64,000 nt of DNA from Blastococcus sp. CCUG 61487 (GTDB taxonomy: Bacteria; Actinomycetota; Actinomycetes; Mycobacteriales; Geodermatophilaceae), in the NCBI RefSeq assembly GCF_005222955.1, contig NZ_LWUA01000223.1:50745-114744 (forward strand), written 5' to 3'. The notes below the pieces were generated by a model. The model ran no database searches. It had not been told where the DNA came from and saw nothing but the letters and a program-made list of their open reading frames with translations. This document shows, piece by piece, positions 1 through 9,366 of this stretch (positions are counted from its first letter, which is position 1; each line of letters starts with the position of its first letter). The position numbers and the translations under genes were made by a program.

Positions 1-1
1 C

Positions 2-3000
2 GTGCTCACCCTGCCCCGCCCCGATGGTAGGGGCGTCCGGGAGCACCGGTTCGTCGGGCTCTTCCCCTCGACGGCCGCCAGCACCAGGGTGCTGGACGTG
101 CCCGTCGTCCGCCGTCGCGCGGCCGGGGTCATCGCCCGGTCGGGGGTGCCGGCGGAGAGCCACACCGGCAAGGAGCTGCTGGAGATCCTGGAGACCTATC
201 CCCGGGACGAGCTGTTCCAGGTCGGCACCGACGAGCTCCTGCCCGTGGTCGACGCCGTCCTGGAACTGCAGGAGCGCCGGCAGACCCGGCTCTTCCTCCG
301 CCGCGACCCCACCGGCCGGTTCTGGTCGGCCGTCGTCTACCTTCCGCGCGACCGGTACACCACCGCCGTGCGGCTGGCCATGCAGCGGCTGCTGCTGGAG
401 CACCTGGGCGGGCGGAGCATCGAGTACACGGCGCGGTCCACGGAGTCGGTGCTGGCCCGGCTGCACTTCGTCGTGCGGCTGCAGAGCGGCCGGAACGGCC
501 GTACGGCCCCGGCCCGCGTCGACGTCGCGGCACTGCAGGCCGAGCTCGCCGCGGCCGCCCGCAGCTGGACCGACGACCTGTCCGATGCGCTCGACGAGCG
601 CCACGGAGCCGAGGGGGAGCGGCTGTTCGCCCGCGTCGCCGACGCGTTCCCCGCGGCCTACCAGGAGGACTTCCCGGCCGAGCGGGCCGTCGACGACCTC
701 GCCCGGCTCGACGCGCTGGCCGACGGCGAGCTGTCGCTGCAGCTCTGGACGCCGAAGGGCGCCGCGCCCGGCGAGCGGCGGCTGACCGTCTACCGCGTCG
801 GGGAGCGGCTGCTGCTGTCGGAGGTGCTGCCCCTGCTGCAGCACATGGGTGTCTCCGTCGTCGACGAGCGGCCCTACGAGATCGACCGGATCGGCAGCCC
901 GCTGTCGTGGATCTACGACTTCGGCCTCACCCTCGCCCCGACGGTCCCGCAGGCCGAGCTCCCGCTGCTGCGCTCGCTGCCGGAGCGGTTCACCGACGCC
1001 CTGGACGCGGTCTGGCGCGGCGAGGCCGAGGACGACGGGCTCGGCGCGCTGGTCCTCCTGGCCGGGCTGAACTGGCGGCAGGTCGGCGTCGTCCGGGCCT
1101 ACGTGCAGTGGCTGCGCCAGGCGGGCCTGCCGTTCAGCCAGGCCTACGTGGAGTCGACCCTCGCCGACCACCCCGACGTCGTCGCCCGCATGGTCGCGCT
1201 CTTCGAGGCGCGTTTCTCGCCCCGCAGCACCGGCCGCGAGGAGCGCCAAGCGGTGCTCACCGAGTCGCTGCGGCAGTCCATCGGCGAGGTCGCCTCGCTC
1301 GACGCCGACCGCGTGCTCTCCTCCCTCCTCGCGGCGATCACTGCGACCCAGCGGACGACGTACTACGCGATGTCCTCCCCGCCGTACCCGGCGCTGGCGC
1401 TCAAGCTCGACCCCTCCGTGGTGCCGGACCTGCCCGAGCCGCGGCCCCTCCACGAGGTGTGGGTGAGCTCCCCCCGCGTGATGGGCGTGCACCTGCGCTT
1501 CGGCAAGGTCGCCCGCGGCGGCCTGCGCTGGTCCGACCGCCGGGAGGACCTGCGCACCGAGGTGCTCGGCCTGGTGAAGGCGCAGATGGTCAAGAACACG
1601 GTGATCGTGCCGACCGGCGCCAAGGGCGGCTTCGTGGTGAAGCAGCCGCCGGCGGACCCCTCTCGGGAGGCCCAGCAGGCCGAGGGGCAGGCCTGCTACA
1701 AGATCTTCATCGGGGCGCTGCTCGCGCTCACCGACAACCTCGCCGACGGCGCCGTCGTCCCGGCGGAGAAGGTCGTCCGGCACGACGGGGACGACACCTA
1801 CCTCGTCGTCGCCGCCGACAAGGGGACGGCGACCTTCTCCGACCTGGCGAACTCGATCGCGCTGGAGCGGGGCTACTGGCTGGGTGATGCCTTCGCCTCG
1901 GGCGGCTCGGTCGGCTACGACCACAAGGCGATGGGCATCACCGCCCGCGGCGCCTGGGAGTCGGTCACCCGGCACTTCCGCGAACTGGGCGTCGACGTGC
2001 AGGCGGAAGACGTCACCGTCGTCGGCATCGGGGACATGTCCGGTGACGTGTTCGGCAACGGGATGCTGCTGTCCGAGCACATCCGGCTGGTCGCCGCCTT
2101 CGACCACCGGCACGTCTTCGTCGACCCGTCACCGGACGCGGCGTCGTCCTTCGCCGAGCGGAGGCGGCTGTTCGAGCTGCCGCGCTCGTCGTGGGCGGAC
2201 TACGACCCCGCCCTGATCAGCGCCGGCGGCGGGGTGTGGGAGCGGACGGCGAAGTGGGTACCGGTGTCGGACCAGATGCGCGAGGCGCTCGGGCTGGCCG
2301 GCGAGGTGACGGCGCTGAGCCCGGAGGAGCTGATCCGGGCGATCCTGCTGGCGCCGGTCGACCTGCTGTTCAACGGGGGCATCGGCACCTACGTGAAGGC
2401 CTCGGGGGAGAGCGCCGCCGACGTAGGTGACAAGGCCAACGACGCCGTCCGCGTGGACGGCGGGCAGCTCCGGGTCCGGGTCGTCGGCGAGGGCGGCAAC
2501 CTGGGGTTCACCCAGCGCGGCCGGATCGAGTACGCGTTGACCGGCGGGAAGATCAACACCGACGCCATCGACAACTCGGCCGGCGTGGACACCTCCGACC
2601 ACGAGGTGAACATCAAGATCGCCCTCAACGCGGTGGTGGACGGCGGCGGCCTCGACCCGGAGGGCCGGGCCGCGCTGCTGGAGGAGATGACCGACGAGGT
2701 CGCGGACGCCGTCCTCACCGACAACCACGCGCAGAACGCCACGCTGGCGGGGGAGACGACGACCGCGCGCCAGCTCCTCGACGCGCACGAGCGGTTCATG
2801 CGCGCGCTGGAGCGCTCCGGCCGGCTGCAACGCGCGGTCGAGGCCCTGCCCGACGAGCGCCAGCTGGCCGAGCGCCGCCGCGACGGGCACGGGCTCACCG
2901 GGCCGGAGCTGTCGGTGCTGCTCGCCTACGCCAAGCTCGACACCGAGGCCGCGGTGCTGGGTTCGTCGCTGCCCGACGATCCGACCTTCGAGCCGCTGCT

Positions 3001-3967
3001 GCGGCAGTACTTCCCCCGGCCGCTGCAGGAGCGGTTCGCCGACGCGCTCGCCGGCCACCCGCTGCGCCGGGAGATCGTCGCGACCGCCCTGACCAACAGG
3101 TCGGTGAACGTCGCCGGCGTGACCGGGCTGTTCCGGCTGGCGGAGGAGACCGGCGTCTCGCCGGCGACCGTCGTGCGGGCGCACGCGATCGCCCGGGCGG
3201 TCTTCGACGTCGACCGGCTGTGGGACGCCGCCCGCCCGCTGGACAACCGGGTCCCCGCGGCCGTGCAGATGGAGCTGCGTGGCGAGGCCAGCCGGCTGGC
3301 CGAGCGGGCGACGCGCTGGCTGCTCCGGCAGCAGGACGTCACGGCAGAGCCGCCGCAGCCGGTGACCAGCGTGACGGACCGGTTCGCCGCACCGGTCGCG
3401 GCGGTGCGGGCCGGGTTGCCGGACTGGCTGCTCGGCCAGGAGGCCGCGGCCTTCGCCGGACGGGCGGGCCGGCTGCGCGACGCCGGGGTGCCCGACGGGC
3501 TGGCCGCCGAGGTGGCCGCCGCGCCGCTGCTGCCCGCGGCGCTCGACCTTGCCGTCATCACCGAGCGGACCGGCGCACCCGTCGAGCTCGCCGCGCGGGT
3601 GATGCAGTGCCTGGCCGAGCGCCTGGGCCTGGTCGGCCTGCGCGACCTCATCACCGCGCTCCCGCGCGACCGGCGCTGGCCCTCGATGGCGCGGGCCTCG
3701 CTGCGCGACGACCTCGCCCAGGAGCAGTCCTCGCTCACCGAGGACGTCCTCGGGCTGCGCAGCGCGGACACCGACGACCCGCGTGCGCTCGTCGCCGCGT
3801 GGGAGGAGGCCTGGGACGGTGCCCAGCAGCGCGCCGCCGCCCAGCTCGCCGACATCCTCGGCGGGGACCGGTACGAGCTGGCCGAGCTGCTGGTCGCCGT
3901 CCGCACGCTGCGCGGCCTGCGTCGCCGTCGCCAGGCCCGCCGCCTCCCCCGCCCCGCCGAGACGTAG
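2..3967 (+). CDS. gdh: NAD-dependent glutamate dehydrogenase, large class (5' end outside window)
   Basis: Catalyses NAD-linked oxidative deamination of glutamate to 2-oxoglutarate and ammonium in the cytoplasm. The visible 1321 residues are the middle and C-terminal part of the roughly 1600-residue actinobacterial class; the frame is open at the window edge, so the true start lies upstream. Visible residues about 500-550 hold the glutamate-binding and catalytic segment (GGLRWSDRREDLR, then KNTVIVPTGAKGGF). About residue 675 holds the nucleotide-domain signature GDMSGDVFGNGM. The C-terminal 400 residues are the helical extension typical of the large class. It ends in an Arg-rich tail and is followed by a long inverted repeat. 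Family assignment is secure; physiological direction is not visible from sequence. Confidence 0.95.
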   Translation: MLTLPRPDGRGVREHRFVGLFPSTAASTRVLDVPVVRRRAAGVIARSGVPAESHTGKELLEILETYPRDELFQVGTDELLPVVDAVLELQERRQTRLFLRRDPTGRFWSAVVYLPRDRYTTAVRLAMQRLLLEHLGGRSIEYTARSTESVLARLHFVVRLQSGRNGRTAPARVDVAALQAELAAAARSWTDDLSDALDERHGAEGERLFARVADAFPAAYQEDFPAERAVDDLARLDALADGELSLQLWTPKGAAPGERRLTVYRVGERLLLSEVLPLLQHMGVSVVDERPYEIDRIGSPLSWIYDFGLTLAPTVPQAELPLLRSLPERFTDALDAVWRGEAEDDGLGALVLLAGLNWRQVGVVRAYVQWLRQAGLPFSQAYVESTLADHPDVVARMVALFEARFSPRSTGREERQAVLTESLRQSIGEVASLDADRVLSSLLAAITATQRTTYYAMSSPPYPALALKLDPSVVPDLPEPRPLHEVWVSSPRVMGVHLRFGKVARGGLRWSDRREDLRTEVLGLVKAQMVKNTVIVPTGAKGGFVVKQPPADPSREAQQAEGQACYKIFIGALLALTDNLADGAVVPAEKVVRHDGDDTYLVVAADKGTATFSDLANSIALERGYWLGDAFASGGSVGYDHKAMGITARGAWESVTRHFRELGVDVQAEDVTVVGIGDMSGDVFGNGMLLSEHIRLVAAFDHRHVFVDPSPDAASSFAERRRLFELPRSSWADYDPALISAGGGVWERTAKWVPVSDQMREALGLAGEVTALSPEELIRAILLAPVDLLFNGGIGTYVKASGESAADVGDKANDAVRVDGGQLRVRVVGEGGNLGFTQRGRIEYALTGGKINTDAIDNSAGVDTSDHEVNIKIALNAVVDGGGLDPEGRAALLEEMTDEVADAVLTDNHAQNATLAGETTTARQLLDAHERFMRALERSGRLQRAVEALPDERQLAERRRDGHGLTGPELSVLLAYAKLDTEAAVLGSSLPDDPTFEPLLRQYFPRPLQERFADALAGHPLRREIVATALTNRSVNVAGVTGLFRLAEETGVSPATVVRAHAIARAVFDVDRLWDAARPLDNRVPAAVQMELRGEASRLAERATRWLLRQQDVTAEPPQPVTSVTDRFAAPVAAVRAGLPDWLLGQEAAAFAGRAGRLRDAGVPDGLAAEVAAAPLLPAALDLAVITERTGAPVELAARVMQCLAERLGLVGLRDLITALPRDRRWPSMARASLRDDLAQEQSSLTEDVLGLRSADTDDPRALVAAWEEAWDGAQQRAAAQLADILGGDRYELAELLVAVRTLRGLRRRRQARRLPRPAET

Positions 3968-3977
3968 CCCTCCGCCT

Positions 3978-4039
3978 CACGAGATCTGCACACTCGGGGC
4001 TCTCAGCGCGTCGAGAGCCCCGAGTGTGCAGATCTCGTG
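3978..4039. repeat. 28-bp perfect inverted repeat, 6-nt loop
   Basis: The arms 3978-4005 and 4012-4039 are perfect reverse complements around the loop GCGCGT. Each arm contains the core CTGCACACTCGGGGCTCTC. It lies 11 nt after the glutamate dehydrogenase stop and 53 nt before the GH15 start. No T-run follows, so it is either a factor-independent terminator of the kind common in G+C-rich actinobacteria or a dispersed palindromic element. It is unusually long and perfect for a plain terminator. Confidence 0.8.
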
Positions 4040-4092
4040 TGTGGGCACGTGTGGGAGGAACCCTCCTGGCCACCGACCCGAGGACCGTTGCC

Positions 4093-5946
4093 GTGCCCTT
4101 GCGCCCCATCGTCCGCACCGACGGATACCTGCCGATCGAGGACCACGGACTGATCGGGGACGGCGCGACCGCCGCGCTCGTGGGGCGGGACGGCAGCATC
4201 CCCTGGTTCTGCCTGCCCGACTTCGACAGCCGGCCGTTCGTCGCCGGCCTGCTGGACGCCGAGCGCGGCGGCAGCCTCGACGTCACCCCCGTCGGGCTCA
4301 CCGCCTCCGCCCAGCGCTACCTGCCCGACACCGGGGTGCTGGTCACCGAGCTGCAGGGCCCCGACGGCCGCCTGGAGCTGACCGACTGCCTGACGCTCCG
4401 GTCGGGAGCCGACCTGGGGGAGCAGGTGGCGGCCGGTCGCGGTGAGCTGCTGCGCACGGCGCGGGTGGTGTCCGGGACCGTCGAGGTGGACGTGCGGCTG
4501 CGGCCGCTGGACGCCCTGCAGTACCGGCAGGAGCTGGGGGCGTGGCGGCTGCACTGGCCGGCCCAGCCCGAGCGCGAGCTGTACCTGTGGTGCTCGCACG
4601 ACATCGAGCCGAGCCGCGACGGCAGCCTGGGCGGGCGGGTCACCCTGAGCCAGGGTGACCTGCTGATCCTCACGCTGCACTGGTCGGGCCAGACCCACCT
4701 GCTGGCCCGGACCGCTCCCCAGCGGCTGATCGACCAGACGGCGGCCGCCTGGCGGGACTGGGCCGAGCACATCGACTACGACGGCCCGCAGCGCGACCTC
4801 GTCCGGCGGTCGGCGGTGACCCTCAAGCTGCTGGACCACGCGTCGACCGGGGCGGTCATGGCCGCCGCCACCTCGTCGCTGCCGGAGGAGATCGGCGGCG
4901 TCCGCAACTGGGACTACCGCTACACCTGGGTGCGCGATGCGGCCTTCACCACCTACGCGCTGCGCCGGATCGGCATGCGCCAGGAGGCCGATTCGTTCCT
5001 CGCCTGGACGCTGCGCAACGTCGAGCGCGATGAGCGGACGAGCATCGTCTACACCCTCGACGGGCAGCGGCCCGGACTGGAGTGGCAGGACCTCGCCCTG
5101 TCGGGCTACCGCAGGTCGGGTCCGGTCCGCTGGGGCAACGGCGCCGCCCGGCAGGTCCAGCACGACGTCTACGGCGAGCTGCTGGACGTCGCCTACCAGT
5201 GGGCGCGCGGCGGAGGCCAGGTGAACGAGCCGCTCTGGCGGGCGCTGAGCGCCCTCACCGAGCAGGCGATCGGCAACTGGCGGACGCCGGACAACGGGAT
5301 CTGGGAGATCCGGGACACCGGCCGGCCCTTCACCTACTCGGTGGCGATGTGCCACGTCGCGGTGGACCGGGCGGTGCAGATCGCCGAGCTGTGCGGCCTG
5401 CCGCACCCTGCTGAGCGGTGGCGGCGGGAGGCGGACCGGATCCGGACGGCGGTGCTGGAGGAGGCCTGGGACCCCGAACGGGAGACGTTCACCGAGCACC
5501 TCACGCCACCCGGCGAGGTCGACCGCGGTGGCCTGGACGGCTCGCTGCTCACCCTGCCGCTGCGCCGGCTCGTCCGGGCCGACGACCCGCGGATGGTCGC
5601 CACCACCGAGGCGGTCCGCCGGCACCTCGACGCCGGCGACGGGCTGCTCTACCGCTACCTGCACACCGACTCGCCGGACGGGCTGCCCGGCCAGGAGGGC
5701 GCCTTCCTGCTGTGCAGCTTCTGGCTGGTCGACAACCTCGCCGGCCAGGGCAAGCTGGACGAGGCGCACGAGCTGTACGACTCGCTGTGCGGCCGCGCGA
5801 ACGACCTGGGGCTGCTCGCCGAGGAGATCGATCCGGGCACGGGCGCCTTCCTCGGCAACTTCCCGCAGGCGTTCAGCCACGTCGGGGTGGTCACCAGCGG
5901 GTGGAACCTGGCCCGGGCCGCCGCGACCAGGAAGGCAAAACGATGA
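4093..5946 (+). CDS. Glycoside hydrolase family 15 protein (glucoamylase/trehalase-like)
   Basis: A 617-residue inverting alpha-glucosidase of family GH15, likely acting on trehalose or short alpha-glucans in the cytoplasm (no signal peptide). The N-terminal beta-domain opens with EDHGLIGDGATAALVGRDG, characteristic of trehalase-like GH15 proteins. The (alpha/alpha)6 barrel shows NWDYRYTWVRD near residue 271, the presumed general acid Glu in NGIWEIR near 402, and the presumed general base in LLAEEIDPGTG near 577. The GTG start is preceded by GAGGA at 8-nt spacing. The stop overlaps the zwf start in ATGA, so glucose release and glucose-6-phosphate oxidation are probably co-expressed. Trehalase versus glucoamylase specificity cannot be settled from sequence. 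Confidence 0.88.
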   Translation: MPLRPIVRTDGYLPIEDHGLIGDGATAALVGRDGSIPWFCLPDFDSRPFVAGLLDAERGGSLDVTPVGLTASAQRYLPDTGVLVTELQGPDGRLELTDCLTLRSGADLGEQVAAGRGELLRTARVVSGTVEVDVRLRPLDALQYRQELGAWRLHWPAQPERELYLWCSHDIEPSRDGSLGGRVTLSQGDLLILTLHWSGQTHLLARTAPQRLIDQTAAAWRDWAEHIDYDGPQRDLVRRSAVTLKLLDHASTGAVMAAATSSLPEEIGGVRNWDYRYTWVRDAAFTTYALRRIGMRQEADSFLAWTLRNVERDERTSIVYTLDGQRPGLEWQDLALSGYRRSGPVRWGNGAARQVQHDVYGELLDVAYQWARGGGQVNEPLWRALSALTEQAIGNWRTPDNGIWEIRDTGRPFTYSVAMCHVAVDRAVQIAELCGLPHPAERWRREADRIRTAVLEEAWDPERETFTEHLTPPGEVDRGGLDGSLLTLPLRRLVRADDPRMVATTEAVRRHLDAGDGLLYRYLHTDSPDGLPGQEGAFLLCSFWLVDNLAGQGKLDEAHELYDSLCGRANDLGLLAEEIDPGTGAFLGNFPQAFSHVGVVTSGWNLARAAATRKAKR

Positions 5947-7304
5947 CCCGCTCGCTCGTCGTCCTCGGGGGTACCGGCGACCTCGCCGGACGGCTGCTGC
6001 TCCCCGGCCTCGCGGAGCTCGAGGACGCCGGGAAGCTGCCCGACGACCTCGTCGTCGTCGCCGTCGGCACCCGCGACAGGTCCGACGAGGACTACCGCGG
6101 GTGGGCCCGGGACCGGCTGGCCGAGCACGCCGACCGGGTGCCCGAGACGGCCCGGGACGCCCTGGTCGCGCGGCTGTCCTTCGAGCAGGGCGACGTGACG
6201 CGGCCGGAGGACCTGCGGCGCGCGCTCGACCGGGCGGGAGGCTCGCCCGTCGTCTACCTGGCGCTGCCCAACACGATCTTCCTGCCGACCCTGGAGGCGC
6301 TCGAGGAGGCCGGGCTGCCCGACGGCACCGTCATCGCCGTCGAGAAGCCGTTCGGCCGTGATCTCGCCGACGCCCGCCGGCTCAACGAGGTGCTGCACCG
6401 GCTGGTGCCCGAGGACCGGGTGTTCCGCACCGATCACTTCCTCGCCATGCAGACCGTGCTCAACATCCTGGGGCTCCGCTTCGCCAACCGGCTGTTCGAG
6501 CCGGTGTGGAACGCCGCCCACGTCGAGCGGGTGGAGATCGTGTTCGACGAGAGCCTCGGCCTGGAGGGTCGCGCCGGCTACTACGACTCCGCGGGCGCGC
6601 TGCGCGACATGCTGCAGAACCACCTGCTGCAGCAGCTCGCCCTGATCGCGATGGAGCCACCCACGGCGATCGACGCCCGCAGCCTGTCGGCCCGGAAGGC
6701 CGACGTGCTCCGCGCCGTCCGGCCACCTGCGGACATGGCCCGCCACACGGTGCGGGCCCGGTACACCGCCGGCACCGTCGACGGGCGGGATCTCCCCGAC
6801 TACGTCGACGAGGACGGCGTGCAGCCCGACCGGGGCACCGAGACCTACGCCGAGTACACGGTCACCGTCGAGAACTGGCGCTGGGCGGGTGTGCCGTTCT
6901 GGCTGCGCACCGGCAAGGCGCTGGGCAGCGACCGGCAGGAGATCGCGATCCACTTCAAGCCGGTGCCGCACCTGCCCTTCGGGGGCAGCGAGCCGCAGCC
7001 CGACGTGCTCCGGCTGCGCTTCGACCCGGACGGCATCGCCCTCGAGCTCAACCTCAACGGCGCCGACGACCCCTTCGAGCTCGAGCGTCGCTCCCTCGAC
7101 ATGGCCCTGGCCCCGCAGCGCCTGTCGGCCTACGGGCTGCTGCTGCAGGAGATGCTCACCGGCCGCGCGACCCTGTCGATCAGCGACGTCGAGGCCGAGG
7201 AGAGCTGGCGGATCGTCGAGCCGATCCTCGCTGCCTGGGCCGCCGACGACGTGCCGCTGCTCGAGTACCCGGCCGGCTCCGACGGGCCGTCTCGGCCGGT
7301 ATGA
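5943..7304 (+). CDS. zwf: Glucose-6-phosphate dehydrogenase, divergent
   Basis: Predicted to oxidise glucose-6-phosphate to 6-phosphogluconolactone with NAD(P), the entry to the pentose phosphate pathway; 453 residues, slightly short for the family. The Rossmann motif GGTGDLAGRLLLPGL sits at residues 9-23 and the conserved EKPFGRD at about 134-140. The substrate signature, usually RIDHYLGK, reads RTDHFLAMQ near residue 163: the catalytic-site His is kept but the G6P-contacting Lys is not. It is therefore a divergent paralogue, and substrate or cofactor preference may differ. Translationally coupled to the upstream GH15 gene by a 4-nt overlap. No opcA or other pentose phosphate gene is adjacent. 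Confidence 0.85.
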   Translation: MTRSLVVLGGTGDLAGRLLLPGLAELEDAGKLPDDLVVVAVGTRDRSDEDYRGWARDRLAEHADRVPETARDALVARLSFEQGDVTRPEDLRRALDRAGGSPVVYLALPNTIFLPTLEALEEAGLPDGTVIAVEKPFGRDLADARRLNEVLHRLVPEDRVFRTDHFLAMQTVLNILGLRFANRLFEPVWNAAHVERVEIVFDESLGLEGRAGYYDSAGALRDMLQNHLLQQLALIAMEPPTAIDARSLSARKADVLRAVRPPADMARHTVRARYTAGTVDGRDLPDYVDEDGVQPDRGTETYAEYTVTVENWRWAGVPFWLRTGKALGSDRQEIAIHFKPVPHLPFGGSEPQPDVLRLRFDPDGIALELNLNGADDPFELERRSLDMALAPQRLSAYGLLLQEMLTGRATLSISDVEAEESWRIVEPILAAWAADDVPLLEYPAGSDGPSRPV

Positions 7305-7385
7305 CGCCGTCTACCACCTGTCCTAGAGAGCCGTAGACGAGGCCAGACGCGTGGCCCGCGCCGGGGCAGGGAACGATGGACGGCG

Positions 7386-9053
7386 ATGAACGACGACCAG
7401 GACGGACCCACCTTCGACGCGCTCGGCCTCCGACCCGAGCTGCTGCACGCCCTCGGCACCCTCGGCTACGAGGAGCCCACCCCCATCCAGCTCGAGGCGA
7501 TCCCCCTGCTCGTCGGGGGCGGCGACCTGCTCGGGCAGGCGGCGACGGGCACCGGCAAGACCGCCGCGTTCGCGCTGCCCGTCCTCCAGCGGCTCGAGGC
7601 GCACCGTTCCGGCGGGTCCCCCGTCGCGCTGGTGCTGGTGCCGACCCGGGAGCTGGCCGTCCAGGTGTCGGAGGCGTTCCACCGCTACGGCAAAGACCTC
7701 GGCGCGCGGGTGCTGCCGGTCTACGGCGGCGCCCCGATCGTGCGCCAGCTCCGCTCGCTCCAGGCGGGTGTCGACGTCGTCGTCGCCACGCCCGGCCGGG
7801 CGCTGGACCTGCTGAACCGCGGCAGCCTGCGGCTGGACGAGGTCGCCACCGTGGTGCTCGACGAGGCCGACGAGATGCTCGACATGGGCTTCGCCGAGGA
7901 CCTCGAGGCGATCCTGGACGAGACCCCGGAGCAGCGGCAGACGGTGCTCTTCTCGGCGACGATGCCGCGGCGGCTGGACGCGCTGGCCCGCCGGCACCTG
8001 CGCGACCCGGCCCGGATCTCGATCGCCAGGGAGCAGGCGCCGGCGGGGGAGGCGCCGCGGGTGCGGCAGACCGCCTACGTCGTCCCCCGCGGGGCCAAGC
8101 CCGCGGCGCTCGGCCGGATCCTCGACATCGAGGCGCCGACGGCGGCGATCGTCTTCTGCCGCACGCGCGAGGAGGTCGACAGCCTCACCGAGACGCTCAA
8201 CGGCCGGGGGTACCGGGCCGAGCCGCTGCACGGCGGGATGAGCCAGGAGCAGCGGGACAAGGTGATGAGCCGGCTGCGCAGCGGGACGGCGGACCTTCTC
8301 GTGGCCACCGACGTCGCAGCACGCGGACTGGACATCGAGCAGCTGACCCACGTGGTCAACTACGACGTCCCGTCGGCTCCCGAGTCGTACGTGCACCGCA
8401 TCGGCCGGGTGGGCCGTGCCGGCCGCGAGGGCGTGGCGATCACGCTGGCCGAGCCGCGCGAGCACCGGATGCTCAAGACGATCGAGAAGGTCGCCGGGTC
8501 GCCGATCCCGGTGCAGACGGTGCCCACCGTCGCCGATCTGCGGGCCCGCCGCCTGGACCTCACCCGCGCCGCCCTGCGCGAGAGCCTGCTCGGGGACGAG
8601 CTGGACAGGTTCCGGGTCGTCGTGGAGACGCTGGCCGACGAGTTCGACCTCATGGAGGTCGCGCTCGCCGCGGTCAAGCTGGCGCACGAGGCCGCCGGTG
8701 GCACGGACGACGACGAGGAGATCCCGCAGGTCTCCTTCCGCCCCGACTCCGGCAAGCGGACCGACGCGCGGGGCGCCGGCCGGGAGACCGGTCGGCCGCG
8801 CAGGAGCCCCGGTGGCCCGACGGCGCGGGTGTTCGTCGGTCTCGGCCGGGAGGCCGGCGTCCGGCCGGGCGACCTGGTCGGCGCGATCACGGGGGAGACC
8901 GAGCTGCGCGGCAAGGACATCGGCTCGATCGAGATCCACCAGCGGTTCGCGCTGGTGGAGGTGCCGGAGTCCGCGGCCGACGACGTGGTCCGGTCGCTGC
9001 GGGCCACGATGATCAGGGGCCGCAAGGCGACCGTCCGCCGCGACCGCACCTGA
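7386..9053 (+). CDS. DEAD-box RNA helicase with DbpA-type RNA-binding domain
   Basis: ATP-dependent RNA helicase of 555 residues, likely involved in ribosome assembly or cold/stress RNA remodelling. Motifs appear in order: Q motif PTPIQ, Walker A ATGTGKT near 52, DEAD near 159, SAT near 190, and HRIGRVGRAG near 337. The last 75 residues (FVGLGREAGVRPGDLVGAI onward) match the DbpA/CsdA RNA-recognition fold, and an acidic/basic linker (DDDEE, then RR-rich) precedes it. An overlapping ATG at 7376 opens a long frame with no recognisable protein and is a shadow. The gene stands alone; a decayed transporter fragment abuts its stop codon. Which DEAD-box subgroup it belongs to (DeaD or DbpA) is uncertain. 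Confidence 0.93.
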   Translation: MNDDQDGPTFDALGLRPELLHALGTLGYEEPTPIQLEAIPLLVGGGDLLGQAATGTGKTAAFALPVLQRLEAHRSGGSPVALVLVPTRELAVQVSEAFHRYGKDLGARVLPVYGGAPIVRQLRSLQAGVDVVVATPGRALDLLNRGSLRLDEVATVVLDEADEMLDMGFAEDLEAILDETPEQRQTVLFSATMPRRLDALARRHLRDPARISIAREQAPAGEAPRVRQTAYVVPRGAKPAALGRILDIEAPTAAIVFCRTREEVDSLTETLNGRGYRAEPLHGGMSQEQRDKVMSRLRSGTADLLVATDVAARGLDIEQLTHVVNYDVPSAPESYVHRIGRVGRAGREGVAITLAEPREHRMLKTIEKVAGSPIPVQTVPTVADLRARRLDLTRAALRESLLGDELDRFRVVVETLADEFDLMEVALAAVKLAHEAAGGTDDDEEIPQVSFRPDSGKRTDARGAGRETGRPRRSPGGPTARVFVGLGREAGVRPGDLVGAITGETELRGKDIGSIEIHQRFALVEVPESAADDVVRSLRATMIRGRKATVRRDRT

Positions 9054-9054
9054 C

Positions 9055-9366
9055 GGCAGCCTGTTCGCCTGCTTCCAGGGCTCGCTGGGGCTGATCTTCG
9101 GCAGCGCGACCACCCGGGCGCTGGAGGAGGCGGGGGCGCACGCCGGCACCGGGTCGGCCTTCCTCGGCTTCCTGCAGTACCTGCTCGCCGCCCGCGTCTC
9201 GCCGCTGGTCGGCATCGCCGGTGAGCAGACCGCCGTCCCGATGGGCGTGGCCACGCTGGCCTCGGTCGTGCTGGCGGTGCTCGCCTTCACGCTGATCGGC
9301 CGGGGCACCCGGGTCCCGGAGACGGTGCCCGCGGCACCCGCTCCCGTCCTGGTCCCGGCCGGCTAG
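9055..9366 (+). pseudogene. C-terminal remnant of a Bcr/CflA-type MFS drug efflux transporter
   Basis: Frame 1 after the helicase stop encodes about 103 residues with no start codon or ribosome site. The segments SLGLIFGSATTRALEEAG, GTGSAFLGFLQYLLAA and TAVPMGVATLASVVLA resemble the last transmembrane helices of Bcr/CflA multidrug MFS proteins. It ends with TAG at 9364-9366, inside the end of the convergent phosphatase gene. The first roughly 300 residues of the family are absent, and the homology begins almost exactly at the helicase stop. A deletion or recombination that removed the transporter's 5' end is the likely origin. It fills what would otherwise look like a 309-bp intergenic gap. 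Confidence 0.75.

Noticed and set aside
7376..9094. Long open frame starting at ATG 7376 overlapping the helicase
   Set aside because: Its translation is Arg/Gly/Ala-rich with no motif, while the 7386 frame has every DEAD-box motif. It is a G+C-bias shadow.
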